Part shown: one piece after another, positions 30,481-41,749 of the stretch
Layout of the letters: each line of letters starts with the position of its first letter
Numbering within the stretch: the first letter of the stretch is position 1
Assembly: GCA_024734495.1 (NCBI GenBank)
Contig: JALMQS010000128.1
Location: forward strand, 19,719,573 to 19,783,572
Origin: Forficula auricularia
Taxonomy: Eukaryota > Arthropoda > Insecta > Dermaptera > Forficulidae
Direction: 5' to 3'
DNA length: 64,000 nucleotides
Position numbers and translations under genes: made by a program
Notes under the pieces: model-generated
Seen by the model: the letters and a program-made list of their open reading frames with translations, nothing else
Database searches by the model: none
Told to the model about the DNA's origin: nothing

Positions 30481-31700
30481 CTCAATGTAAAAAAACTACA
30501 AATGAAATTACGTCTTCATATTCTCTCTAGTTTTTGACCTAGAGCTTACATAAAATTTGGTAACATAGTAACTGACGTTTTGACAAAATAATTAATTAAT
30601 CATAAGAAAATAAAGTTTTACTTTTAAAGAAATTTTAATTTAATCTAATATTATATTATATACAGAGCTCGAATATAGGTACCTATAGTTAGTTTTAATT
30701 CTCTCCTAAAAATTAAATTTATGAACCACTCCAAATATTCTGGAGTGATACAAAGGGTTCGACCTTAACTCTCATTTTCGTATTTTTTAAGAAAATAAAG
30801 TTTTACTTTTCAAAAAATTTTAATTTATTCTAATAGCATATATTATAGAGAGCTCGAGTACCTATAATCTAGCTGAATTCGTTGCAGATAATGAGGCAAT
30901 TAAATGGAGTCAATTTAGCCATATCCTATAAGTCACTTATGTTAATATTTTAATTGCGCTTGTGTACAGGATTTCGATTATTACCTATAGTGTTGTTCAT
31001 TGAGGCTGAAAGGATTGTATTTTTTGAGATATTGGAAAGAAAATATATATTTTTACCCTTCTGAGAAGGTTTGATTTAAAACATTTAAAAAAATGTTGTT
31101 TTTTTTAAATTATATTATTAATTAATTAATTTAATTTTGTTTTAAACATATTTTAAAGAAATAATAAAGCAGCTGTGATGCCATCTATCTACTCTGTTGG
31201 TTAATTGATTAACTTGTTAGGAAGCAAATCTCTTAATACTAGGGAATTCCCAGCGATATATTACTAAAAGTTGAATAATCCGAAAATAAATACTGATAGA
31301 CAACAAAATCAATTACGTTTACATTTCACAAAAAGAAGATAATAAGTTGAGATTGCATATTAAGCTACCTATAAATTGGTGTAAAACTCTTTTATTTTAA
31401 ATTAATTACATGTCAACCCTGAAAATAAGTGTATTAAAAAATAAAAAAAAATCTTGAAAATAATATTTTATTAGACATAAGGAGGGAAAATTTGCAGGTT
31501 TTAGTGGTGGTTAAATAACATTAATAAATCAAATGAAAAAAAATAAAAATTAAAATAATAGATATTTAAATTGTAAATTTAATAGTCAGCACTTATAAAA
31601 TATTTACAATATGTTTCAGAGCAAAATAAATGTAGGTAGATCGTTGTGAGAACATATTATATCCTACTGTGAGCAAAAAATTAGGTGACTTTGATTATTA
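30481..31700. other. spacer
   Basis: No gene recognised. The phrases aagaaaataaagttttacttttaaa and cagagctcgaat(a) appear twice (30600-30690 and 30785-30860), a local duplication of about 85 bp. 31590-31640 resembles 32545-32600 and 32625-32680 (tttacaat.tgtttcaga). Confidence 0.4.
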
Positions 31701-31723
31701 AATGAAAAATATTTATTTATTCT

Positions 31724-31939
31724 TTGAAATCAATTCATCGATTTCAAAATACGCTTTTAAATGAAAAACCTTTTGATATATTTGAGAAAGATTCAACTTT
31801 TCATTCTATTTTGAGGGAACACATATTCGACGGGGCACTAGGCGCGCTCCTAGTTCACCTTGCTTATGATCCACCACTGGCCAAGATAGTAGCAAAACAT
31901 GTTAAATTCATCAATTCTAAAAGAAAATTAAACTACTAG
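31724..31939 (+). CDS. unassigned short open frame
   Basis: Seventy-one codons opening at a TTG with no nearby ATG, reading DIFEKDSTFHSILREHIFDG and then ALGALLVHLAYDPPLAKI. I do not recognise a domain. It could be an exon, a transposon fragment or chance. Confidence 0.2.
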   Translation: MKSIHRFQNTLLNEKPFDIFEKDSTFHSILREHIFDGALGALLVHLAYDPPLAKIVAKHVKFINSKRKLNY

Positions 31940-32030
31940 ATGCCAATATTCTGTGGGATATACTTCTTATTAATAGAAAGGTTAAAGAAGAAAAAGTCAC
32001 TTTATTTTTTGCTCGCAGTAGTACCATATA

Positions 32031-32540
32031 TCTATATAAATAAAAATGTACTGTTACGCTTAAGTGATAAGTTTTAGGATCTCCGAAAGTTCTTCACCGA
32101 TTTCGTTGAAATTTTCACACAACATTCCATTCAAATACACGAGTGTTTTTATATATAGTGTTTTTTTATAGATATCACACCTGTGCCATGTAAAAAAAAT
32201 AGTTTTTTCGAGGAAGCAATGCCAGCGCCTCTCTGGGGGGTAAATGCAAACAAAGAAGATGGCCGATAATCGCTTTTTGGAAATCTTTAAACTGTAAATA
32301 TTATTTTTGGTTAAGGGAACAATTTTGACAAGTAATATATAATTCATTTACTGTTTTAATACATATTCTATAATTATTTGCATTTTCAATTTATTGTCAA
32401 AACTATTATTATTTTTTAAATATATTTAAAAAATCGGATCATATCTATATATTGTATCTAAAGAAATTTTAACAAAAAAACGAGACGCTCCCCGCCAGGG
32501 TCTAGGTGACACCGAGCCGAAGGCACGGGCGTCAACTAGT
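32031..32540 (+). mobile_element. Helentron/Helitron-like non-autonomous element
   Basis: Begins tctatataaataaaaatgta, followed by a block resembling common rolling-circle element starts (gaaagttcttcaccgatttcg.tgaaatttt). It ends after a GC-rich stretch (ccgccagggtctaggtgac, ccgagccgaaggcacgggcg) in tcaactagt. There is no target duplication. No helicase or Rep coding sequence is inside. Confidence 0.55.
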
Positions 32541-33253
32541 TAATAATATTTACAATATGTATAATATGTTTCAGAGCACAATAAATGTAAATCCATGGTC
32601 GTTAGGCCATAAAATATGAATTAATAATATTTACAATTTGTTCAAAATGTTTCAGACCAAAATAAATGTAGGTCCATAGTAGTGAGCAGAAGACTCGTTA
32701 AGGCTTTTATAGCTATTGAGTTTGAGAAATTAAGTAATTATTTATAAAATATTAAAAGTAAAATCTGTCCGGGGTTATCCATGGGAATGTGTTTGAATTA
32801 TTCTTGATTTATGTTATCCCTATTCGTGATTGATACAATTTGTGTATCTTGGTTACATTTTTAGCTAATAATTCATGTAAAACCTTTTCTTGTTCGTTAA
32901 GATTAGAAATCTAAAAAAGAAAAAAAAGAAAAATGAAGATTGAATGAAGAGTAGTTTAATAAAAAAATTTATTTGCAAATTATCTTTTTACAACATTTGA
33001 ACTGACTTTTGGGAGGAACTTCCCTCCTTCTTCATTCATAGTTAAAAGGATCAATGAAAATTTAAAATAAGAATAAATTAAATAATAAATATGTGATGTG
33101 ACCATTTTTTGAGTTAGACCATCAACCTTCCTCCCTTTCGAAATATTAAAATTAAATAAATTAAATTGATTTTTTACCCAATAGTTTCAGGTCTGTAAAA
33201 GTATCTTCACAAAATTTAGTTTAAGTGGGACAAAGGTCAAAAGGTTCATATTT
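32541..33253 (-). repeat. 3' flank of the four-exon gene, shared with 25.6-26.13 kb
   Basis: Reverse complement of 25611-26135 beyond the insertion point. It includes the decayed hammerhead-like motif and a 60-bp stretch (tttacaatttgttcaaaatg) that recurs twice to its left. Likely transcribed as 3' untranslated sequence if the gene is active. Confidence 0.55.
33003..33048 (-). repeat. disabled hammerhead-like motif
   Basis: Same layout as 25769-25815, with CAAA for GAAA and ATGAAGA for CTGAAGA. Not expected to cleave. Confidence 0.5.
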
Positions 33254-33987
33254 TTAGCTCCCCCCCCCCCTTTTTTTGTGGTTTGATTTCAACTCAAATC
33301 TGATTAGCTCATAATCACAATTTAAAATATCTAAAAATGAAATGTATTTTTCTTCACCGCCATTTACTTTGAGCTATAAAAGCGTACATAGAATTAGGTA
33401 TCACATGCACTAACAGACAAGTTGAAAAAATAATGAATATCTCTTAAAAAGCCGGGAATTAGCTCAATTTTTATAATAAAATATATTTTTAGCCTTTTTT
33501 GTGATGGGTATTTCGAAATTACGAAATAAAAAATTCTTACCCCGTATGGTAAAGTAAAAAGAGCCAGATTACTAATTGAATTAAGACTAAATCGAGGTCT
33601 ACTTACCATTTTATCAAATAGCTTAATTTTAATTTTGACGGATTCTTGATCTTTTTCTGATTTTTTGTGAAGCTCTAATATCAATTTTATTTTTTGGGCG
33701 AATATCTGATATAAAAAGAATAAAATTATTAATAGATAAACTGATTAAAATTTAAATAAATAAAAAAATAAATTTCTAATACTTACTTTATCTCTTTGTT
33801 TTAACACATCCTTTAATTGGTTTTTTCTTTTGCTAAAAATTCTAATCAATTTTTCTCTCTGAAATAATTAAATAAATATAACAAAATATAAAATTAAATT
33901 CTTTGCCCAGTGAAATATTAAAAAAATAAATAAATAAGCAAAACATACGTTTTGAGCATATTTTCTAGAAATTTGCGTTGTTTCCAT
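33254..33987 (-). CDS. four-exon small lysine-rich protein gene, open copy
   Basis: All exons are phase 0 and open: exon 1 33987-33949 (METTQISRKYAQN, donor GTATGT), exon 2 33858-33787 (REKLIRIFSKRKNQLKDVLK.., donor GTAAGT), exon 3 33705-33541 (IFAQKIKLILELHKKSEKDQ.. to ALFTLPYG, donor GTAAGA), exon 4 33373-33254 (LKVNGGEEKYISFLDILNCD.. ending RGGGS and TAA). Introns are 90, 81 and 167 bp. The predicted protein is about 130 residues. Exons 2-3 are rich in lysine and predicted helical with possible coiled-coil character; no signal peptide or membrane segment is visible. Exon 1 and the sequence upstream are shared with the psq-type gene at 7.1 kb. Exons 1-4 are shared with the broken copy at 19.8-20.9 kb, and many differences between the two are silent, which supports past protein-level selection. 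Function unknown. A G-run near the end makes the last codons uncertain. Confidence 0.6.
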
Positions 33988-34740
33988 TTTGGGGTTTGAA
34001 CTGATGAAATAATTCAATATAACCTAAGTTCACTGGACGAATGCCAAATTGTAAATGGTCTCAAGATAAACTCTTTTAAAGATTCTTCAAAATCGATGGT
34101 AGAGTCTCTTCTGAAGTTGCAAGGTTCTAGAGAGATCAAAATACCTATAAACACAGAGACAATCAGATTAATAATTATTTATCTAATAATAACATTTATA
34201 TAATTATAAATGAATTTAAAAGACAAAATAATAAGTACTTCACGAATACAAATTTCTACCATTAAATTTACACATTTGCAACAACTCCTCATCTGATAAA
34301 ATGCGGTTAAAAATTGAAAAAATAACTCGTGAATTTATTTAATAAAATCAAAAATTATTCTAAGCGTTATATCCAATTTAAATATGTAGAATGAGATTAC
34401 CGACATTTTCCATAAACAAATTCATCCCCACCAGGGTGCGTACTATTATTTTTGTAGTATTATTTTTCGGGGGAATTTTAAATAAAGGTAAACTAGAAAA
34501 CCAGCTGGTATGGGAATTTTAGAATTAATTGATTGTGATATTATAAATAAGAAAAAAAAACTTCAATGTCTAATAAAAGATTACCTTAATACATTTTTTC
34601 CAAAATTGGACTTTTTTTACAATAAAATTCTATTATTTTTTGGGGGAAGTTTAAAAAAAAAGCAAACCAACTGTTATATTAGGCTCTTCTCCCATTGAGA
34701 TATATAGTAAATAATATATACTAGTTGTTCGTGTATCTTA
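33988..34740 (-). promoter_or_regulatory. shared upstream cassette (copy 3, longest)
   Basis: Upstream of exon 1, with the same acttaggttatattg phrase before the ATG. About 34260-34320 holds the conserved frame end DEELLQMCKFNGRNLYS-stop on the minus strand, also seen in altered form at 19.45 kb. This may be the last exon of a second gene in tandem. The far end (tctcaatgggagaagagcc) is shared with 7.4 kb and 30.05 kb. Confidence 0.45.
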
Positions 34741-36029
34741 AAGGGTTATTGATTCGAATGTTCCATAGGTGCTGGATTTTAATATCTGATTTGCAAGTGT
34801 AAAGTAATTCCTGGGAGGACTGTAAAAGGCCCGGGATACAACAATATGCTTATAGTTCTTATCTAATCAGCTAAATTAAATGAGATTAGTTAAATGGCAT
34901 GGAAGGTTTTAAATAAAATCAATGTTGCGAATTAAAGGTTTTATGTAACAAGATGAATTTATTAAATAAACAACAAATGTAAATATTAAAATGTATGAAA
35001 GAGATGAATGAATTTATAAATGCAAAGGATCTTATTGAATAATTATATATAACAATTAATAAATATATATATATATCTGATAAAAAAAATAAAATGGATG
35101 CTTATGTTACTTATAAATGAAACAACATTTAAGACGATAAATGAAGAAATCTATATATGAAATATTATTATTATTTGTTTATCGGCGCGTCGACTACTAT
35201 GGTCATTTGCGCCATCACGTAGGTAAGAATAATGTCATATAACAATAACGAATATATGAAATATATATATTGTACACAACCTCATTTACCTACCCAAGTT
35301 TTGAACTGTTTTTGGCCCTGTTTAAGGGGCAAAATTTAAAAAAAAATTTAATTGTCGGGGCATTTTTTTTGAGATTTTTGAAATAAAAAGTATTAAGAGG
35401 AAATTTTATTAGAATTTCATATATTTGCTAAATTTAAAACAATAATAATTAATAAATAGAAATTTCAGAAGTAAAAAAGATTATGTATTTAAAACAAATA
35501 ATTTTCATATTGAATTTAAGTAATATTATTATGAAATGTTTAAAATATAAAAATTAACAAAAAAAAGGATTAAGGCTCGAATCGAAATGAATGCTTTGGA
35601 AAAAGAAATTTAAAATAGAAAAAAGAGAGAATGCTAATTTTAAATCAAATGTGTTTTGTTTTTAATATAAAGTTTTTTAAAATAACTTTAAAAAAAGATG
35701 AGGAGAGAAAGAAAGATTAAGAGTGGGAGAGAAGATTCTCCTATCAAAAGTCCAGCTGAGCTGATTAAGAAAAACAACGAGGAACGACAGTAGAATTCAA
35801 AACGTGAAATAATAAACACCTTAAGTATAATTAAAAACTTTAAATAACCAACACCTAAGTAGATCTTAAAACTTAAAACAATACACTGAAGTACAATTAA
35901 AAACTTGAGATAATAAACACCTAAGGCAGTATAATAAAAAACTGAAACCATACACCAGTAGAATTTAAAATATTTATGAACTAATAGACATCGAAGTTGA
36001 TCTCAAAAATCGAAAGAAGAAAACCAAAA
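34741..36029. other. long AT-rich spacer
   Basis: No gene or recognised repeat. The segment 35800-35960 contains three loosely similar units (aataaacacc(t)taag.., aattaaaaactt..), an imperfect tandem of about 50 bp. An open frame over it is repeat-derived. Confidence 0.35.
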
Positions 36030-36325
36030 AAGCTTGCTCCTATGACGATCTAGCTCCAGAGCCCTGAACTCCGGCTCCGACCAACATCCACGGAGGGAAA
36101 TAGGCCTCAATTTGGGACCTGCTGGAACCTACTACACTGGGAAGCTTGTTGAACCTTGGGACGCCAGGGTGAAGTAGCATTCTCCAGCATAGTAAAACAC
36201 TAGGCCTGGATAATTGGTCATCTGGACAACGGTGTCTCCCAGCGCCCTCCTGGGCAAATAGACCTGGACCGCCATGGCTTTCCAATGGAATCTTCATCAT
36301 ACCAGACAGTGAAAAGATAAGCAAA
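36030..36325. other. GC-richer island, unassigned
   Basis: Markedly richer in G and C than both flanks. The longest frame (minus strand, 94 codons) has no recognised domain and is proline- and glycine-rich. It could be a noncoding RNA exon, a 5' leader or an element end. Confidence 0.3.
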
Positions 36326-37997
36326 ATCTCTCCTCTCTTAATTAATGATTCTAACTATAAAAATAACTGCAGTTAAAAGACAATTTATAAAAATAAACCA
36401 AACATGAACTTTAGTGTAGTCTAATTAATAATAATATTTAAATAAAACAGAGATATAATTAATAAATAATGTTAATTTAAAAAAAGATTCTAAAAGGGCA
36501 TGAATTTAGATTCTATTAATTAACACTTGATGAATTCGAGAGAATACATAATTTAGGCAAAAAGGCGAAACAGGTGGATTACGGACCTTAGTAATAGATA
36601 AAAAATTAGTAAAATAAAGATAATAGGGGTTGCACGGATTCATATTGGCCTAAGTCCGAAATTAAATTAAAAACTCTCTCAAATTGATCAAGCAAGGTAG
36701 AAAATGGATTCATGTGCTCAATATAATAATTTTTGTTAAATAAATAAATAGTTAATAATTAAAGAAAATATAATTAAAATAAATAAATTAATTGAATTAA
36801 ATTAACAAAAATATAGATTATAAAAAAATTGAATAATTAAGTTAAAAAATCAAGTAAAAACGTTGAATTGAATATTATAATTAAAAAACAAATTATAGAT
36901 TATAAAAATAACAAATAATACAAATTCTTTTTTTACAATTGTCTTATATAGAATCACATCAAGAGGACCCAACCAAATTTTATAAATCCAAAAGCATTTG
37001 AGGCGAAATCGACCCTTGAAGCCCCACTATCAAATATAAATCAAATTAATTAGATCAACTTAAAATAATAACTTCATTCAAACTTAAATAATACTAGAAA
37101 TTCAATATTAAAATTTCAAATCATCTTTAAATTCAAAATTCAAAATTGCAACATAAAATTTCCTTTTTTTCTTTTAATATCAATAAAATTTCTTTTGGTT
37201 ATAAAAATTAATGGGAGTCAGTGTACATTATTTTTGTCTGTGTAACCCTGTGTAATCCCGCCACTCTCACAATTAGGTTTAGGCTCTGAGATAGGAAAAG
37301 GCTATAGGAAACCTCGAAGCGTCAACAGAAAGATAACCAAGTCCGTTTTAACCCTAATTTGGAAGCTCACTTGAACGGCAACAGACACCCCCGCTTCCAA
37401 ATTTATTTACCATCTATTCAGGGCAAGTGAGCAAACACAAGACCAATTTCATCTCTTGATCTGTGCGGGTTCTAAACCACGCAGAACTGCACGATCTTGA
37501 GGTGGATTGGTCCAAGATCGTGTTCAATATATATCTTATAATTACAACTTTTATCTTTGAGAAATAATGGGATTGGAGATTCTCAGGCTGTTGAGGTTAA
37601 ACAATCGTTTTTCCAGTCATTCGAGATTGATCTAAAAACTGAGTATTCAGCTAAACGCTGAGGTCAATTATATAGAAATACCAATAAGTCAATGTTAGTT
37701 TTTAAATAAAAACTATTTAAAGGAAATAAAAATATCATAAAGCTTGCTGCTTTTATAAATGATAATAGAATTACTTATAAAAAGGAAATATAAGTGAAAA
37801 TAATGCTCTCCGATTTCAAGTTGACCCGTGTAGTAAGAGCTTATAGACCAGAAGAATTTAGAGTCAGAATCTTGATACCACTCTGAGATTGAAGAGTCAA
37901 ATTGAGGCTATATATTTGTCCTTTAAATTGAATTAAACCTTTTAACATATTTCGAATCCAATTATAAATGTTTTTAATAAAATAGTTTTTGGTAAAA
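36326..37997. other. spacer with a second GC-richer patch
   Basis: No open frame of note. 37230-37520 is GC-richer and contains a 13-bp inverted pair (acgatcttgaggt / tccaagatcgtgt) near 37490-37520 that could form a small hairpin. No family recognised. Confidence 0.35.
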
Positions 37998-38249
37998 GCA
38001 AAGCTGAAGGTCTGTTATTTCAAGCGCCAATTCCGTTGTCAAAACGGTTCCCCCACTCTGCCAACTCCTTCCTCCCCTATCTTAGTTATTTGACCGCTCC
38101 CAGGGAGCAGCACTCAACGAATATTGACCCGGGGATTTAAAAATATAATTATCGGTTTTTAATTAAATGTGCAGTAGATCAATAATAATGTAATTATTAA
38201 TATTATAATAATATAATAAATATTGATAGAGATTTTCTTTAGAGACGGA

Positions 38250-38395
38250 CTGGTATAAATATGCAATTGGATGTTGATGAAAGCAGTCCACGGTGGTTGT
38301 AAAAAATAAGACTATAGAGGTTTTATTATTTTACATTTATTTGTTAAAACCGACGTTTCGGAGATTTATTCTCTCCTTCTTCAGGGTAACAAAAA
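38250..38395 (-). mobile_element. PLE end fragment
   Basis: Contains agacggactg(g/a)ta and gatgaaagcagtcca, related to 12630-12675, and a hammerhead-type motif on the minus strand. Confidence 0.6.
38345..38392 (-). ncRNA. hammerhead-type ribozyme motif
   Basis: Minus strand: CTGAAGA, a GGAGA/TCTCC stem with a seven-base loop, GAAA, CG-TC, and ACC/GGT as stem I. The core is intact and the layout is the same as at 13505-13552, with compensated stem II changes (GGAGG/CCTCC there), which supports the pairing. Confidence 0.65.
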
Positions 38396-38494
38396 GTCAA
38401 TGAAAGTAGTTCAAAACTAATTACTTTCTGTCTCCTTTGACAATAATATTATTTACAATATTTTTATTAAATCAAACCACGTAATAGAACCGAA

Positions 38495-38720
38495 TATGTG
38501 CAAACGACTCCGGTTCGGTTAATATATATTAACCGAACCTCCGAATGCTAGTTAGAATGTTAAGTCCGGACGGGGTGTGTTTTGGACTCCCATTTTTTTT
38601 TCTAATCAAACACACATTGAAAACCGAACCGCCAATCGTCGGGCGGGGTGTTTTTGGGGCTCCCATTTTTTCCTAATCAAACATACATTAAAAACCGAAC
38701 AGCCAATCGTCGGATAAAAA
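38495..38720. repeat. ggttcggtt palindrome and two direct repeats
   Basis: 38512-38539 is a perfect 28-bp palindrome (ggttcggtt..aaccgaacc around aatatatatt). Two direct repeats of about 65 bp follow (cggggtgt.tttgg..ctcccatttttt, ctaatcaaac.cacatt). Related to 27.26-27.42 kb. Confidence 0.65.
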
Positions 38721-39384
38721 TAATAGTGAAAAAAGCACCTTGGACTCTTGTATTTCAGTGAAGAAAAAAATGAGGGCATCTGATTTTCGGTTCAGCCAAA
38801 AGTATTGCTGTATAAAAACAGTGTCAATTGAAAAAGTATGTTTAATGAGACACTCCTTTTATATGAACTATATATTTTCAAATGAGCGATTTTAATTCCC
38901 GCTCTCTTTTATTATAATATATATAAAAATAATGATTTATCGCCAAGTTGACATTCATTAGTTCAGCGCGACAAGGGGTAATGGTGCGCCACTGGTGGGG
39001 GAACACTGATGACAGCGAACCTGGCGGTGAGAAAACATAACATCACTCAGACCTTCAGCTTTGTCTGAGCCTAGTTTTTATAGGTGATATTATTTTTTTG
39101 CCATATTAAATGATTTAAAATATATAAATTTTTAATTCGAATTTGAAAAAATTAAATTTTTTTTATGAAAATTTATAATTAAAGGATCGAAAAACAAAAT
39201 ATATTACAAATACTATATTAATATTTAATTGGGTAGATACAATTTTAAAAAGAACATTTTAATTTTTAATTAGGTCTTGAAAATCTAAATTGACACTTTG
39301 AAAATGGTGGCAAATTTGAAATTTGTTATTTCAAAAAATCATCATTATTTTATTTTAAAAAATATCATTAGCTGTCCGATCCAC
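38721..39384. other. spacer
   Basis: No gene recognised. A short GC-rich patch (gcgccactggtggggg) at about 38987 resembles the hAT-like ends at 15.9 and 18.0 kb but is isolated. Confidence 0.35.
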
Positions 39385-39634
39385 TAGTCGAGCACAAATA
39401 GCTACATATTTTTATGGTAAATGATTTAAAAATAATTTTTTCGGAGATATTAATTGTGCATTTTATATGAGGAGTGTAGTTTCATATATTTTTGTGTAAG
39501 CATTTTATCAAATAAATGATTTAATTAAATAAAATTGATCAAATGGCCTATGACTTATGTTAAGACATCTATTTTTGAAACCCACCCAATTTCGGTCCAA
39601 GAAAAAAATGATTATTCTCCTTGTTATTATAGAG
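39385..39634. repeat. dispersed repeat (copy 3), left of the hAT
   Basis: Matches 7440-7690. Interrupted by the hAT element and resumed at 42545-42610. Confidence 0.8.
39627..39634. repeat. left 8-bp target duplication of hAT
   Basis: ttatagag, repeated at 42537-42544 and single in the uninterrupted copy at about 7687. Confidence 0.9.
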
Positions 39635-39828
39635 CAGCGGTTCTCAAACTTTTTTGGTGACGGAACCCTTTTGGAAAGCGAAATACTTGACGGAACCCTA
39701 CAATAAAACAATAATTATTAAAAGTGTATTCTTTATTAATAAGCATAATAAAAGTATAATGTAACAGTTACTTATTACTTACACAACAAGTATAATAATA
39801 GAAGATATTGAAAAAGAAAAAAATCTAA

Positions 39829-41749
39829 CTAATGGGAGATATGAAACTGTTTTTTATTTTTCATCAATTGGTTGATATCAGGTTTGATACAAGACAGTTG
39901 AAGTCTCATATCAGGTTCGGCGTCCAGTCTATTGCGGTATTTTGTTTTCGTGGCTGCATAGGTTGAGAATCCTGTTTCGCACAAATATGTTGTTGGGAAC
40001 GGGAGAAGAATATTCAGAGCCATTTTGGCAAGCATTGGATATTCATCACGGATTCTGCACCAAAAATCGTTGAGAGGCGTCGTTTTAAACAGTGTCTCCA
40101 TACTTGTGTCTGATGACATTTCTAAAAGAGATTCATATATGTCCTTTGACATACTTTCGGGCTTTTGCAAGTTAGGTAAAAAAGGATTATGAATCCATGA
40201 ATTCAGTTTCATTTTTGTATTCTGTTCTTCGGGAAAATAATTCTCAAATGATGCGCGCATCGAAGTGAGATATTGTACCAATTCTTCAAATACATCATCT
40301 TGAAACATTTCTGAGTCGTTATCGCTAACAAACTCACTGAGTGACGTAAAGCTTTCTATTTCTCTCTTACCAACGCAAATAATCCAAAAATCTAATTTTC
40401 TTTTGAAGGCAGTTATTTTGTTACAGGCCTGGAACACTGTTGTCTGTTTACCTTGCAATGATAAATTTAATTCGTTCAGTTTTTGAAAGATATCTGCCAT
40501 AAAAGACAGTCGGAACAACCAAGTTTTATCATACAAACGGTCTTTCAAATTAAAAGAAGTATCTGAAAGAAACATTTGTAACTCGGCTCTAAGTTCAAGT
40601 AGCCTTGTTAAAGTTTTACCCCGAGACAGCCATCGCACTTCTGTATGGAGCAGCAGTGTTTTATGTTTGCTGCCATAATCTTCACACAATAATGAAAACA
40701 ATCGGGATTGTAGTGGTCGTGATTTGATAAAATTAATTATTTTTACCGCTTCATCCATAACTAATTTTAGATTTGACGGCATTTGCTTCATCGCAAGTGC
40801 TTGTCTATGCAGGATACAATGACTGGAACTACAATTAGGCGCTTTATTTTTTATTCGTGACACTACTCCTGCTGTCTTACCCGTCATCGCCTTGGCCCCA
40901 TCTGTACAAATGTCAATGCAATCATTCCAACTGAGATTATTTTTTTCAAAAAATATATTTATTTTATTAAAAATTTCTTCTCCGGTAGTGTTTGTAGGCA
41001 GCGGTGAACACATAAGCATGTCTTCTTCAAAAGAACTTTCATATGGATATCTCACGATAACCAGCAAGATAGCCAGACCAGCGACATCAGTCGACTCATC
41101 CATTTGCAAGACGAATCGTATTTTTTGTAGACGTGTAACTAGTTCTTGTTTGACGTAGCTTGCCAGATCATGAATTCGCCGTGAAACAGTATCGTTTGAT
41201 AGCGGCACAGTAGAAAAGATGCTTTGCAGATTTTTCATCGAGCATACATTTTGTTATGTCTAACACACATGGTTTTATTAAATTCTCAGCGATAGTGTGC
41301 GCTTCACCTGCTTGTGCAATGCGATAGCTAACTAAATATGATGCCTCCGTGGCCTTTTCATTGATAGTATGGGTTACATGCATCATAGTTTTTTGACTTT
41401 CCAATAACTGTTCTTTTTTACGTACAAAAAATTCTTTATTCTTGTCTTTAGACTCGGGGTGTACAGTTTCTAAATGTCGGCGCAACTTGGCAGGTGCCAT
41501 GGAACTATTAGAAAGCAGTTTACTACATAGCATGCAGAGAGGTGAGCCGTTGGAATCAACAAATCCGAAACTGATATATGATTCATCATACTTCTTTTTT
41601 TTCGCCTTTGAAACCGTGGAACTTGACGTCGTTGCATCATCGTCTGGATCGGTAATTGCTGTATACTCCGCGCGTACTGCTTTTGAAGATTCGGCTTCGT
41701 TATAAGATGTTGTTGCAACACGTTTAACGCCTTTAAGCCAACGTTCCAT
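39829..41749 (-). pseudogene. hAT transposase with BED zinc finger, one frameshift
   Basis: The N-terminal frame (41749 down to about 41220) starts MERWLKGVKRVATTS and carries a BED-type finger at about residues 58-98 (CMLC...HLETVH). The C-terminal frame (41238 down to 39829) holds the RNase-H-like core: VLQMDESTDVAG with the first aspartate, CTDGAKAMTG with the second, HCILHRQALA, and HTEVRWLSRGKTL near the start of the all-helical insertion. It ends with the hAT dimerisation region (ETGFSTYAATKTKYRNRL). The frames are offset by one base and overlap around 41170-41240, at a LDEKSAK / PLSNDTVSRR junction that is continuous in related proteins. Apart from that one shift no stop interrupts about 640 codons, so inactivation is recent. 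The protein would bind the element ends and excise it. Confidence 0.85.

Larger units (their letters stand above)
37998..39065. repeat. 16-bp inverted pair enclosing about 1 kb
   Basis: caaagctgaaggtctg (37998-38013) and its exact complement cagaccttcagctttg (39050-39065) face each other. They could be the ends of an unrecognised element, but flanking duplications are not evident. Confidence 0.35.

Noticed and set aside
38980..39010. Another hAT-like CAGTGGCG end
   Set aside because: Only about ten bases match, with no partner end or target duplication.
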